The position numbers and the translations under genes are program-made. A stretch of 64,000 bases of DNA. It comes from Corynebacterium glyciniphilum AJ 3170 (lineage in GTDB: Bacteria > Actinomycetota > Actinomycetes > Mycobacteriales > Mycobacteriaceae). Positions 8,209 to 17,399 of this stretch are shown in pieces. The notes beneath the pieces are model-generated. The model made no database searches and was not told where the DNA came from. It saw only the letters and a program-made list of their open reading frames with translations. The first letter of the stretch is position 1, and every line of letters starts with the position of its first letter. The stretch lies in the NCBI RefSeq assembly GCF_000626675.1, contig NZ_CP006842.1, positions 620,001 through 684,000 on the forward strand, in the 5' to 3' direction.

Positions 8209-9123
8209 TCACGCTCCCCAACGAATCGACGCCGGCAGGGCTGGCCCGTGGCTGTCGTAGTCGAAGCGGACGCCTGTCGGTGGAGCTGTGGACGTGCCAT
8301 CCGGGGCGTCTCCGGTTTCTGCCATCACTGCGCCGATGGAGCCTCGTGCGTAGGCATGGTCCCGCACCAGTGCCCCCTCGGACACCGGGACCCGGTTCGT
8401 CACGGGAATGCCGCAGCCGTCGTCCTCTCCGCCGAGGACATGGATGGCGTCAGATCCGTCCGGGGCAACGGGAGTCATTCGCGGAGCGGGGACGGGCGCC
8501 CGTGTGGTGTCCGGTATTCCACGCAGCGCCGGTGTGTCCGGCGATACGGGAGTGTCGACTCCGAGGTACGTGACGTCATAGGCGTAACACACGTAGTGGT
8601 CGACCCCGTCGCCGTCTGTGGGCGTGGTCAAGGGAACCTGGGCAGGACTACGCACCACCTTGTCGTAGACCGTCACGTTCCAGATGAGCAGGCGTCCGTC
8701 GTCGGTGCTGGTGGCCACGGTGGCGGTTTCTCCGAAGGCGAGTGTGATTCCCGCACCGGTCATCTGCACTTCGCGTCCGTCAGGACGGAGCGTGGCAGGT
8801 ATCTCCTGCACAGGAGGTGTGTCGGGCTCGGGGGCTTCGCCTGAGAGCCGACCGGGCTCGCCGGGCTCACTGGATTCTCCGAGTGCATCTTGCCGGTCCT
8901 TCTCACGTCGGTCAGGACGCAGCGCCCGAGGCGGGCGACGATCTTCCGGGGTTTCGGCGTATCCGGGGTCGTCGGCGATGACGGTGTCGCTGGGAGGATG
9001 GGGACGGAAGTGTTCGGCAAGGCCGTCGGCGCATGCCGCGAGCGTCATGGTTACCGCGGCCACGCTGAGAGTTGCGAGGATGCGCCGCAGGCGGGCCAGC
9101 CTGTGGGAGATGGAGATGCGCAC
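8209..9123 (-). CDS. Predicted lipoprotein, third gene of the Pls-type operon
   Basis: The 304-residue product has an N-terminal signal with basic residues, a hydrophobic core and lipobox LAAC (Cys31). A Pro/Glu/Arg-rich linker (about residues 40-105) is followed by a beta-rich domain with two cysteines that may form a disulphide. I do not recognise the domain, though its layout resembles corynebacterial secreted proteins of unknown function. The GTG start shares its first base with the TAG stop of the preceding gene (TAGTG), so translation is coupled to the acyltransferase-like gene and, through it, to the Pls-type synthetase. This suggests an envelope role in assembling, exporting or anchoring the synthetase product. 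Confidence 0.75.
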   Translation of the reverse strand: MRISISHRLARLRRILATLSVAAVTMTLAACADGLAEHFRPHPPSDTVIADDPGYAETPEDRRPPRALRPDRREKDRQDALGESSEPGEPGRLSGEAPEPDTPPVQEIPATLRPDGREVQMTGAGITLAFGETATVATSTDDGRLLIWNVTVYDKVVRSPAQVPLTTPTDGDGVDHYVCYAYDVTYLGVDTPVSPDTPALRGIPDTTRAPVPAPRMTPVAPDGSDAIHVLGGEDDGCGIPVTNRVPVSEGALVRDHAYARGSIGAVMAETGDAPDGTSTAPPTGVRFDYDSHGPALPASIRWGA

Positions 9124-10559
9124 TATGAGACCTCATTTTCCGGACGGACCGTGGTGTGCGAATGGCGCTCCTGTGCCGTCCGCGCGCTGTCGTCGCTGTC
9201 GCTTCGGTCGCCCCCGGTGTTTTTGACGGGGACGAGGAGCTGGCCGCATCCGCGACTGAGACGTGTGAGGACTTCCTCGAGCGGTCCGCGTCCCCTGGCC
9301 AGGCTCCAGGCGGTGGCGAACAGAAGGATCACCACGACCTGCACCAGGAAATACATCGAGGAATGTTCCTCGACGTTGTCGCCGAGAGCGGTGAGGAAGA
9401 GCAGGTGTGTGGTGTACAGGGTCAGCGTCATCGAGCCGGTGGCGATCAACGGGGTGCACAGGTCGTTGAGTGTGCGGGTGATCAGCAGGAACGCCCCGAT
9501 GGTGAGCAGTGCGAGTCCGCTGGAGGCAGCGACGGCGAAGAAGGTGTTGGAGTGGGGGCCGGACGTGGTGAGCCACCACCAGGTGTCGGTGGGTAGGTGG
9601 CCTTCCGGGCCGTAGTCGAGGACCGCCTGGATGTCGTCTGCATCCATTCCGCCGGTGAGTTCGTAGAGTCGGGCGAATCCTCCCGCGTAGTCGATGAGGT
9701 AGGCGGAGATCCCGTATCCGAGCGCGGCGGTGATGCCGCCGTAGACGAGGAGACGGATCTGTGTGACGAGCCAGCGGAGGTTCATCCGGCCTACCGCCAT
9801 GCCGAGGCAGATGTAGCTCATCCAGGTGACCACAGGGTAGGCACCGCCGACCAGGAGTGTGAAGACGGTGTCGGTGGGCATGGTGATGAACGTGCTGAAC
9901 CCGGGATTGTCGAGCGCTGTGTAGCCGTTCCAACGGCTGGTGAGGAAGATCAGGACGGGGCCGACAGTGGCGCAGAGGGTGGCGCACACCAGCAGGCCAC
10001 GGATGCGGAGCCTGGTCAGCGGTACGGCCAGGAGGAACAGGAGACCGTAGAACGGCAGGATGTTGTAGATGGCGGGATCGAGTTCGCTCAGGGCGAGTCC
10101 GAGGCTGAGGATGGCTACGGCCCGCATGGTCAGGGAGACCCGGCTGCGTCGCAGCGCACGGCCGTGGTGGGGGGTTGTGCCTCCCGTGAGGATGGCGACG
10201 GTGATTCCGGCGAGTACTCCGAAGAGTACGGCGGCGTGTCCGGCGAACAGACTCCAGACGAGTGTCGGGCCGTCGGTGACCTCGTTGTATGCAGGCAGCG
10301 TGTGCAGGGCAACCATGCCGAGCAACGCCATGCCGCGGGCAGCGTCGAGTCCGGTGACGCGACGGGGGTCGCCGGACGGCCCGAACGCGGCGTTCTTCGT
10401 CCACCGTGACGGCTCTGGCTCGGGTTCGGGCTCGGGAGGGGGACGCAGGCTGGCGGGGTCGACATCGGCTTCGCCGTCCCAGATGGTGCGTACGTGGGAC
10501 GGGCCCGGTGTAGGCCGGGGTGTGGACGACAGGTGGGAGGCGGGGAGATGGTGGCTCAT
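9123..10559 (-). CDS. DUF418/acyltransferase-like membrane protein in the Pls-type operon
   Basis: The 478-residue protein has an N-terminal Pro/Glu-rich cytoplasmic section of about 75 residues. The family motif TGLDAARGMALLGMVALH follows, and then about ten membrane segments ending in TLYTTHLLFLTAL and RGPLEEVLTRL, the DUF418-type C terminus. It is a paralogue of the protein at 1737-2864. Its ATG overlaps the synthetase stop codon in an ATGA junction, which fixes the start and indicates tight co-expression. Plausible roles are acylation of the synthetase product or its translocation; neither is shown by the sequence. The open frame upstream to 10907 only shadows the synthetase gene. Confidence 0.75.
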   Translation of the reverse strand: MSHHLPASHLSSTPRPTPGPSHVRTIWDGEADVDPASLRPPPEPEPEPEPSRWTKNAAFGPSGDPRRVTGLDAARGMALLGMVALHTLPAYNEVTDGPTLVWSLFAGHAAVLFGVLAGITVAILTGGTTPHHGRALRRSRVSLTMRAVAILSLGLALSELDPAIYNILPFYGLLFLLAVPLTRLRIRGLLVCATLCATVGPVLIFLTSRWNGYTALDNPGFSTFITMPTDTVFTLLVGGAYPVVTWMSYICLGMAVGRMNLRWLVTQIRLLVYGGITAALGYGISAYLIDYAGGFARLYELTGGMDADDIQAVLDYGPEGHLPTDTWWWLTTSGPHSNTFFAVAASSGLALLTIGAFLLITRTLNDLCTPLIATGSMTLTLYTTHLLFLTALGDNVEEHSSMYFLVQVVVILLFATAWSLARGRGPLEEVLTRLSRGCGQLLVPVKNTGGDRSDSDDSARTAQERHSHTTVRPENEVS

Positions 10560-13500
10560 CGTGATTCTTCCAGGGACGCTGACGTGGAGTCTGATGGTCG
10601 TCTGCCAGTTGGGTGGGTGTCTGACACGGTTCCGGTGACGTGGACGACCGGGTTGCCCTCCCACACGGAATCGGACGGCACCGCGTCCTGCCGCAGGACC
10701 AGGGATCCGGGCCTTACGGTGGTCCGTTGTCCCAGGCTTGATCCGGGCAGCATGAAGCTGTTCGGCCCGAGCGTCGCACCGTCGGCGAGGACGACGGGTT
10801 CCAGGGACATCACCCGGTCGTGGAAGAGGTGGGTCTGGAGTACGGTGCCGCGGTTCACCGTGGAGCGGTCCCCGAGACGGATCAGGTCGAATTCGGGCAG
10901 CCACCACGTCTCACACCACACATCCCGTCCGATACGCGTGCCCATCAGGCGTACCCACCAGTTGTAGAGCGGCGAGCCGAGGGACATACGGATCAGCGAG
11001 GGCACGGCGAGGAGTTCAGCGAAGTTGTCGACGAGTTCACCGCGCCAGACGAAGGTCGAGAAGAGGGTGTGCTGTCCAGGACGGAACCTGCCCACGAGCA
11101 TCCATTTGGCCAGCACGGGTACCAGGCTGGCCACCGCGCCGGTGGCCAGGACAATGGGGAAGGACCAGAGGCAGACGGCGAGGATGCCCTCCCGTCCGAA
11201 ACCGGCGTTCATGTAGACCAGCGTCCCGGCCCAGACGATGAACAGGTCGAGGTAGGCGGCGATGATCGGCGGGATGAACCGTCCGGCTTCGACGACGGCG
11301 CGTGCCCCCTTCAACCCCGGGGAAGGGGTGAAGGTGCGCGACGCGTCGGCGTCGATGTGGACGCGGGGGATTTCCCGCGCACTGCGTCCCAGCCAGGACG
11401 ACCCGCGCCCCGGATGGTACGGCGTGGATGACAGGACGGCGACGAGGGACTGTTCGGGGAGATCGTTGTCGGGGCCGACGATGCCGGAGTTGCCGACGAA
11501 AGAACCGTTGCCGAGCACCGTCGTCCCCACGTGGACCCATCCTGAACGGTGTCGGGGCAGGGTGCACAGGGAGTGATCGGCGAGGAAGCAGCGGTCACCG
11601 ACCGACGTCAGATGGGGAATCGTCTCAACGGTCGAGATCTCGGTATTGTCACCCACCCTGGCGCCCAGCAGCCGTAGGAAGGCGGGGGTCAGCCATCCGG
11701 CGTAGATGAAGTACGTGGAGGTCAGGGTTTTCTGCAGCAGCACGTGGGTGAGCCACAGTGCCCAGCCGGTCGTCGAGGCGGTGGGGTAGTACCCCGGCCG
11801 GATCAGGGTGGAGCACAAACGGACGGTGAGGATGACCAACGCCAGCCAGCTGGCGATGGTCAGCAGCGTGAACACGGGTGTCCACGCCGCGAGGACGGGG
11901 AAGACGTCCTCGTATATCTGGAGGTCCACGACGTGGGGGAGGACGAGGAAGAGGCCGGGAAGGAGGGCGATCACCGGCAGCGCGGAGATCCACGCGATAC
12001 CGGCGATGTAGAGCAGACGACGCGGGACAGCTCCTGTGATACTGACTGTTCCGTCGGCGGTTGCCTCGCGTGGGGTGGCTTCCGGCCAGGAGAGGCCGGC
12101 GTCGCCGCGTTCACTGAGCGGGGTGCCGCCCAGGAGTGTCCCGCCGGCGACCTCCCCGGCCACACAGGACCCCGGGAGGATCTCGGCACCGTCCGCGATA
12201 CGGGCACCAGGGGACACGAAGGTACGCAGGCCGATGCGGACGTCCTCACCGATGACGATGGTTCCGACGTGCAGTGTGTCGCCGTCGATCCAGTGTCCGT
12301 TGAGGTCGACCTCGTTTTCGATGGAGACGCCACCACCGATCACGGCGAGCCCGGTGACCGGGGGTAGGGCGTGCAGATCTGTGCCGCGTCCGACCCGGCA
12401 ACCGATCATGCGGTAGAGGGTGGCTGTCATCGGGGTGCCGAGCAGAGGTTCGAGCTTGAGGTAGGTGATGAAACGTTCGGCAGCCCAGATACGCAGATGC
12501 GTCCATCCGCCGCGGAGGTAGGTCCCGGGCCGGATACCGGCGGTCAGGAGCCGCGCGGCGAGAGTGCCCTGGACAACCCTCCCCGGGGTGGAGAACAGGA
12601 CGACCCATCCGACCGCGAGGGGAAGCAGCGGAGGGTCGGGGACCCACCCGGCGCCGAAGAAGAATCCCAGCGCCCAGACGACCAGGAGCGAGCCGATGAC
12701 ATACCGGGCGGCGTTGACCACATAGATCGCGCAGACCACCAGGAACTGGATCACCCCGGACCACCACGGTATTGGTGCGGGGGTCAGGCGTTCCGCCGAC
12801 CTCTGGTCAAGGGTGCCCAGGTAGGACGCCATTGCGTGCAGGGTCGGGTTGTCGTAGAGAGCGCCGATATCGGTGGCGGGGTAGCTGGCCCGCAGGTCGG
12901 CCGCGAGCTTCGCCACGGCCACGGAAGATCCGCCGAGATCGAAGAAGTCTGACTCGGGGTGCAACGGTACAGGCCCGAGCTGGTCGGCCCAGCGGTCGGC
13001 CAACCAGGTCAGTTCCGCCGGGAGCTCACCGGTGTGCGCCGAGTCGGGGAGTGGCCAGGGCAGGGCATTACGGTCGACCTTGCCGGACGTCTTCACGGGG
13101 AGGTCGTCGACAATGCAGAGCGTGGGAACGATCCCGCCCGGCAGGACCGAGCGTAGGTGTGTGCGGGCCTCGGCGAGGTCGAGAGCCTGGTCGGCTACGA
13201 GGTAACCGACGATGACCTCGGAGCCGGTGGGGGTGACCTGCTTGGCCGCAGCTCCGGCATGTACCCCGGGGACTGTCGACAGCGCGCGGTCGATCTCGCC
13301 GAGTTCCATGCGTCGTCCGGCGAATTTGATCTGGTCGTCGGCACGTCCGACGAAGACGAGGCCCTCACGGTCGGCGACCACAAGATCGCCGGTGCGGTAC
13401 GCCCGGTACCACTCCAGTGACGGCAGCGGGGCGTAGACCTCGGCGTCTTTGTCGGGGTCGAGGTAACGGCCGAGGCCGACCCCGGAGATGATGAGTTCCC

Positions 13501-14572
13501 CGGTCTCGCCCCAGCGCACCGGCCGGCCGGTAGTCGGATCCACGACGGCGAGCTTCCACCCGGGGGTCGGGCGGCCGATCCGCACCGTGTCGGTGGTTCC
13601 CGACTCCTCCATCAACTGACCGGTCGCGATCACCGTGGTCTCGGTCGGGCCGTAGGTGTTCCACACTTCCCGCCCGGGACGGGCCAGCCGGTCAGCGAGG
13701 GATCGGGGCAGGGCCTCGCCGCCGAAGATCAACAGGCGGACCGAGGAGAGGATGTCCTCGGACCAGAATGCTGCGAGCGTGGGGACCGTGGAGATCGCGG
13801 TGATCCTGTTGTCGGCGATCCATGCCCCAAGTTCATCGCCTGCGCGTACCACGGCGCGCGGCGCGGCGATGAGCGCGGCACCGTAGCGCCAGGCCAGCCA
13901 CATCTCCTCGCAGGACGCGTCGAATCCGACGGAGAGTCCCGCCATGACACGGTCGCCGGGGCCGAGAGCTTCGATGCCAGGGCCGGCCAGGTACATCCGG
14001 GCCTCAGCGTCGACCAGGGCGGCTGCGGACCGGTGAGACACGGCGACACCCTTGGGTTTTCCGGTGGAACCGGAGGTGAAGATGATCCAGGCGTCGTCTG
14101 TCAGAGAGGGCAGCTCGGGAGCGACGTCGGCGGCGTGCCGGCTCCGGTGGACGGACCGGCGGGTGAGCTGCAGGTCCGCACCGTAGACTGCGGCAACGTC
14201 CGCCTCTTCCCAGACGGTGTCGGCGCGGGTGTCGGGGTCATCCCAGTCGACAGGGACGTAGGCGGCCCCTGCGTGGAGGGTGGCGAGAATTGCGATGTAC
14301 AGGTCGGTGGTGCCGGAGGGGACACGGACACCGACCCGGTCACCGTGGCCTATTCCGGCGTCAGCCAGGCGGGCGACCTGCGTGGTGATACGGGTTGACA
14401 TCTCCTGGTAGGTCAGAGCGCCGTCCGAGCCGACGAGCGCGGTGGCGTCGGGGTGCAGGGAGACCGTTGCGTCGAGAATATCGGTCAATGTACGTGGTTC
14501 GGGAACCTTGTCGACGCCGAACACCGCGAGGGCGGGGTGGTCGCCACCATGGTTCGTCATGGAAGTCATCAC
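10556..14572 (-). CDS. Pls/PosA-type membrane nonribosomal peptide synthetase (candidate poly-lysine synthetase)
   Basis: The 1338-residue protein has the layout of Streptomyces epsilon-poly-L-lysine synthetase Pls. An adenylation domain comes first (A3 core FTSGSTGKPKG about 165-175, GFDAS at 216-220, YGPTETT about 307-313, catalytic Lys498). A carrier domain follows with FFDLGGSS (phosphopantetheine Ser550). Then come six membrane helices in three pairs, each pair followed by a soluble block with hexapeptide-repeat character. There is no condensation or thioesterase domain. By alignment to the GrsA pocket I read the specificity residues as D218 A219 E222 S261 I282 G284 T306 V314 I315 K498, close to the lysine code DAESIGSVCK that I recall for bacitracin synthetase. 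The GTG at 14572 has a weak AGAGAA site; ATG 14569 or 14560 are alternatives. It leads a three-gene operon. Confidence 0.85.
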   Translation of the reverse strand: MMTSMTNHGGDHPALAVFGVDKVPEPRTLTDILDATVSLHPDATALVGSDGALTYQEMSTRITTQVARLADAGIGHGDRVGVRVPSGTTDLYIAILATLHAGAAYVPVDWDDPDTRADTVWEEADVAAVYGADLQLTRRSVHRSRHAADVAPELPSLTDDAWIIFTSGSTGKPKGVAVSHRSAAALVDAEARMYLAGPGIEALGPGDRVMAGLSVGFDASCEEMWLAWRYGAALIAAPRAVVRAGDELGAWIADNRITAISTVPTLAAFWSEDILSSVRLLIFGGEALPRSLADRLARPGREVWNTYGPTETTVIATGQLMEESGTTDTVRIGRPTPGWKLAVVDPTTGRPVRWGETGELIISGVGLGRYLDPDKDAEVYAPLPSLEWYRAYRTGDLVVADREGLVFVGRADDQIKFAGRRMELGEIDRALSTVPGVHAGAAAKQVTPTGSEVIVGYLVADQALDLAEARTHLRSVLPGGIVPTLCIVDDLPVKTSGKVDRNALPWPLPDSAHTGELPAELTWLADRWADQLGPVPLHPESDFFDLGGSSVAVAKLAADLRASYPATDIGALYDNPTLHAMASYLGTLDQRSAERLTPAPIPWWSGVIQFLVVCAIYVVNAARYVIGSLLVVWALGFFFGAGWVPDPPLLPLAVGWVVLFSTPGRVVQGTLAARLLTAGIRPGTYLRGGWTHLRIWAAERFITYLKLEPLLGTPMTATLYRMIGCRVGRGTDLHALPPVTGLAVIGGGVSIENEVDLNGHWIDGDTLHVGTIVIGEDVRIGLRTFVSPGARIADGAEILPGSCVAGEVAGGTLLGGTPLSERGDAGLSWPEATPREATADGTVSITGAVPRRLLYIAGIAWISALPVIALLPGLFLVLPHVVDLQIYEDVFPVLAAWTPVFTLLTIASWLALVILTVRLCSTLIRPGYYPTASTTGWALWLTHVLLQKTLTSTYFIYAGWLTPAFLRLLGARVGDNTEISTVETIPHLTSVGDRCFLADHSLCTLPRHRSGWVHVGTTVLGNGSFVGNSGIVGPDNDLPEQSLVAVLSSTPYHPGRGSSWLGRSAREIPRVHIDADASRTFTPSPGLKGARAVVEAGRFIPPIIAAYLDLFIVWAGTLVYMNAGFGREGILAVCLWSFPIVLATGAVASLVPVLAKWMLVGRFRPGQHTLFSTFVWRGELVDNFAELLAVPSLIRMSLGSPLYNWWVRLMGTRIGRDVWCETWWLPEFDLIRLGDRSTVNRGTVLQTHLFHDRVMSLEPVVLADGATLGPNSFMLPGSSLGQRTTVRPGSLVLRQDAVPSDSVWEGNPVVHVTGTVSDTHPTGRRPSDSTSASLEESR

Positions 14573-14670
14573 GGCGTGGGTTCTCTTTCTGGATTTATGT
14601 GTTCGTTCTCAGAGATCTTCATGCGAACAGTTATGCAAACACGTCGGAGAAAACCCCGGCAACATGATTT

Positions 14671-14700
14671 GTTCAAATGTGGTGTCGGGCTCATTTGAAC
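14671..14700. promoter_or_regulatory. Perfect 9-bp inverted repeat in the shared promoter region
   Basis: GTTCAAATG (14671-14679) and CATTTGAAC (14692-14700) are exact inverted copies separated by 12 bp. They lie in the 268-bp AT-rich gap between the divergent Pls-type operon and the two-component operon, about 100 bp upstream of the first and 140 bp upstream of the second. This is a plausible binding site for the adjacent response regulator or another dimeric regulator. Confidence 0.55.
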
Positions 14701-14840
14701 CGCGCTTTCCTGGTTGGTCGACCGCTCTGAGGTAACGTCTACCTGCACTAAAGCGATTACGGAGTCATTACTGAATGGCAGTTATTATTAGATAATTAAT
14801 GCCCTCCGGGGTATGCTGGTACCCGGAAGGGTGGTTGAAT

Positions 14841-16082
14841 ATGAAAGATTTCTCGTGGGACGAGAAGGGATTCTTTCTCCTCATTCTCCTGTCGGCCCTT
14901 CCCCACTTGTTCTTCCATTACAGCCGTGGTCTGTACGAGGTCGCGCTCATCGCGCTGTTTATCGTTCTTGCCCCGGCAGTGCTGTTCTGGCGGCGACGGC
15001 CCGCAGTCTCCGCGGCGGCCGTGTGGGCGGTCCTCTTCGCCTGGAGTCTGTGGGTCACCTCCGGACCCGTCGATTTCCTGGATCTCGTCCCGTTCGTCCT
15101 CTGTGTGCCTCTGGTGGTCTACGGTCCGGCGAGGTACGCCGACTCCCTGCTGTTCTCCGTCGGGTCGTTGGGCTTGTCGTTGGCATGGGGTGTGCTGACA
15201 CCGGGGGTCCTCCTCGGTGCGCTTGCTCCGGGCGAACCGGTGCCAGACTCCCTGGTGACTGCGGTCGTCCTGATGCAGTGGGTGTTCTCCTGTGGGGTCT
15301 TCGTGATGGGCCATGGACAGCGGCACCAGGAACTGCGTCGTGTGGAGCTGATGAAGGCGCGTGGTCGCGAGGACCGTCTTGCGATGGCGAGGGAGATCCA
15401 CGATGTTCTGTCCCGCAGTCTCACCGTGATCAACGTGCAGGCCACCGCCGGCGCCTCGATGCGGGACATTGACGCTCTCGCCAGGATCAGGGACATCAGC
15501 GGTGGGGCACTCGCGGAAGTGAGGAGCCTGCTGGCGTCATTGAGAGCCACCGGTGACGTGGTCGTCGCCGGAACGCGGAGTAAAGACGACCTTGTCGCCG
15601 CGATGCGGGCGGTGCTTACCGGGTTCGAGGACGTCGGACTGAAGATAGATGCCCGGTTCCCGGCGGCGCCGGACAGCGAGCGGCTGGTGCGGATCGAGTC
15701 GGCGCTGGTTCAGTTCATCCACTACCGCATTCTCGGGGAGGCGCTGACCAATGTGGTGCGTCATCAGGGTCCGGACAGTCATGTCCTGCTGGTCACGGAG
15801 GTGGACTTTCCGGAGAATGTCCTCCGCATCCGTATCGAGAGCTGGGCAGGGTCACAGGAGTTTTCGGCCGCGCCGGGAGTGGGGTCCGGTGAGGGGCTTA
15901 CCGGGCTGCGGGACCGTGTGCACGACATCGGAGGCACGTTGTCCTGGTGGGCGGATGGTGCGGGCGGCTCCCGTTCGGAGCATTTCGTCGTCGAGGCGGT
16001 GATGCCCGTGGTCATGAAACCGAAGCAGGACGCGTCCAGGTGGCGCCCGAGGATGATGAAGGAGAAGTGTCGTGGACGATGA
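14841..16082 (+). CDS. NarL-type sensor histidine kinase
   Basis: The 413-residue protein has about five to six N-terminal membrane segments with short loops (residues 10-155), then a HisKA_3 dimerisation helix with AREIHDVLSRSL and phospho-acceptor His187. The HATPase domain has an N box ILGEALTNVVRH and a glycine box GEGLTGLRDRV. Such DesK/NarL-family sensors with little extracytoplasmic sequence usually sense membrane state or membrane-acting peptides. ATG 14841 follows a GGAAGG/GGTGG-rich site. The gene overlaps its response regulator by 11 bp and is followed by SARP-like and LanC-like genes in one run, which implies an operon devoted to a peptide or envelope signal. Confidence 0.88.
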   Translation: MKDFSWDEKGFFLLILLSALPHLFFHYSRGLYEVALIALFIVLAPAVLFWRRRPAVSAAAVWAVLFAWSLWVTSGPVDFLDLVPFVLCVPLVVYGPARYADSLLFSVGSLGLSLAWGVLTPGVLLGALAPGEPVPDSLVTAVVLMQWVFSCGVFVMGHGQRHQELRRVELMKARGREDRLAMAREIHDVLSRSLTVINVQATAGASMRDIDALARIRDISGGALAEVRSLLASLRATGDVVVAGTRSKDDLVAAMRAVLTGFEDVGLKIDARFPAAPDSERLVRIESALVQFIHYRILGEALTNVVRHQGPDSHVLLVTEVDFPENVLRIRIESWAGSQEFSAAPGVGSGEGLTGLRDRVHDIGGTLSWWADGAGGSRSEHFVVEAVMPVVMKPKQDASRWRPRMMKEKCRGR

Positions 16083-16764
16083 CTGTGTGACGGTGGTGCT
16101 GGCGGATGACCAGCCGCTGATTCTCACCGCATTGGCAGGCATTCTGGACGGTCAGCACGACCTGCAGGTCGTGGCTCAGGTGGAGTGCGGGCCGGCCGCC
16201 GTTGCCGCGGTCCGGGAACACGACGCCGACGTCGCGGTACTGGATGTGGTGATGCCCTGGGGTGGCGGCCTTGAGGCTGCCACAGAGATCCGTGAACATT
16301 CACCACGGACCCGGGTGCTTCTGCTGACCAGTTTCGGGGAGGAGGACATCGTGCATGCGGCGATGGATGTCGGTGTCCAGGGGTTCCTGGTCAAGGGGTG
16401 CAGTGCCGACGATCTGGTGGACGCCGTCCGCAGGATCGCCGCAGGAGGCGCTGTCCTCTCGCCGGAGGTGACCGGCTATGTGGTGGACGGTTACCGGCGA
16501 GGTCCGTCGACAGTGTCCATCCCCGGTGCAGTCGCGCCGGAGGATCTCGACGGACCGTTGACGGCGCGCGAACGCGACGTACTTGCCGGTGTCGCCCGGG
16601 CGCGGACGAATGCGGAGATCGCCGCGGAACTCGTTGTCGCGGAGTCGACGGTGAAGACCTACATCTCCCGGTTGATCTCGAAACTGAAGGCGCGGGACCG
16701 GGTTGGCCTGGCCGTGTGGGCCCACGAGACGGGCTACCTGTCTGACCGGGGGCAGCAGAAGTGA
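16072..16764 (+). CDS. NarL/LuxR-type response regulator
   Basis: The 230-residue protein has a receiver domain with acidic pocket D12/D13, phospho-acceptor Asp58 (VAVLDVVMP) and conserved Lys in FLVKG. A linker of about 50 residues is followed by a LuxR-type helix-turn-helix (LTARERDVLAGVARARTNAE to VKTYISRLISKL). It starts at a GTG 7 nt after GGAG, within the kinase gene, so the pair is translationally coupled. Likely targets are its own operon, the facing peptide genes or the divergent Pls-type operon; none is shown directly. A 143-bp gap separates it from the SARP-like gene. Confidence 0.9.
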   Translation: MDDDCVTVVLADDQPLILTALAGILDGQHDLQVVAQVECGPAAVAAVREHDADVAVLDVVMPWGGGLEAATEIREHSPRTRVLLLTSFGEEDIVHAAMDVGVQGFLVKGCSADDLVDAVRRIAAGGAVLSPEVTGYVVDGYRRGPSTVSIPGAVAPEDLDGPLTARERDVLAGVARARTNAEIAAELVVAESTVKTYISRLISKLKARDRVGLAVWAHETGYLSDRGQQK

Positions 16765-16907
16765 ATCCCCCCAGAGGATGAACGCCGGGCCGGAAATTTC
16801 ATCACCGTGACCGATGTGCGGGGGTCCGTGCCCGCGCGAAGATGGATGACACATCATTTTGTGCCCGTCAGTCCCCTGCCCGTGGAGTGTGAGATGGAGG
16901 AGTACCT

Positions 16908-17393
16908 GTGGATCATCAGCACAAACATCGCGTCAGTATCACCGGACCCCTCCGGATCGACGGTCAGCTTCAGTCGAGCGCCCGCGCGGTCGAGCTGCTG
17001 CATCTCATGACCCATGAGGGGCCGGTGCTCCACCGGAGGGAGGTTGAAAAAGCACTGTACGGAGGTTACTGCTCGCGGTCGTCGCTGTGGTATCCGCTGA
17101 AAGTATGCAGGGATGCCGGGGTCGCTCTCCGCTATGAGTCGGAGAGCCAGACAGTGGTCCTTGACGACGATATCCTTTTCGACGTCGACGTTGCACTGGG
17201 TTACCTGGACCGGGGTGACCTGCGCGCGGCGCTGTGGGTGCTCGGCGGGTGGCCGTCCAGCAAGGGTGCGGGAGTGTACTCGGAGAGACTCGCGGCGCAG
17301 CTGCGTGACGCCATCGCCACGGCTCCGGGAGGTTTCTGCCGTTCAGAGGTGGAGGACGCGTATGAGAGTCTCGACCTCCGGCCGGTCGGGTGA
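16908..17393 (+). CDS. Short SARP-like winged-helix protein
   Basis: The 161-residue product is not a standard family match by eye. Its N-terminal half reads like an OmpR-type winged helix (SARAVELLHLMTHEGPVLHR, then REVEKALYGGY, SSLWYPLKVCRDAGVALRY). The second half begins with FDVDVALGYLDRGDLRAALWVLGGWP, which resembles the start of the bacterial transcriptional activator domain of SARP regulators (DVDVFE...GDLAAAL...GP). Full SARPs are 250 residues or more, so this one is truncated in the activator domain. The GTG at 16908 follows GGAGGAG at about 6 nt. It ends 6 bp before the LanC-like gene, so the two are almost certainly co-transcribed. SARPs often control secondary-metabolite and peptide clusters. 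Confidence 0.55.
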   Translation: MDHQHKHRVSITGPLRIDGQLQSSARAVELLHLMTHEGPVLHRREVEKALYGGYCSRSSLWYPLKVCRDAGVALRYESESQTVVLDDDILFDVDVALGYLDRGDLRAALWVLGGWPSSKGAGVYSERLAAQLRDAIATAPGGFCRSEVEDAYESLDLRPVG

Positions 17394-17399
17394 TCTGAG

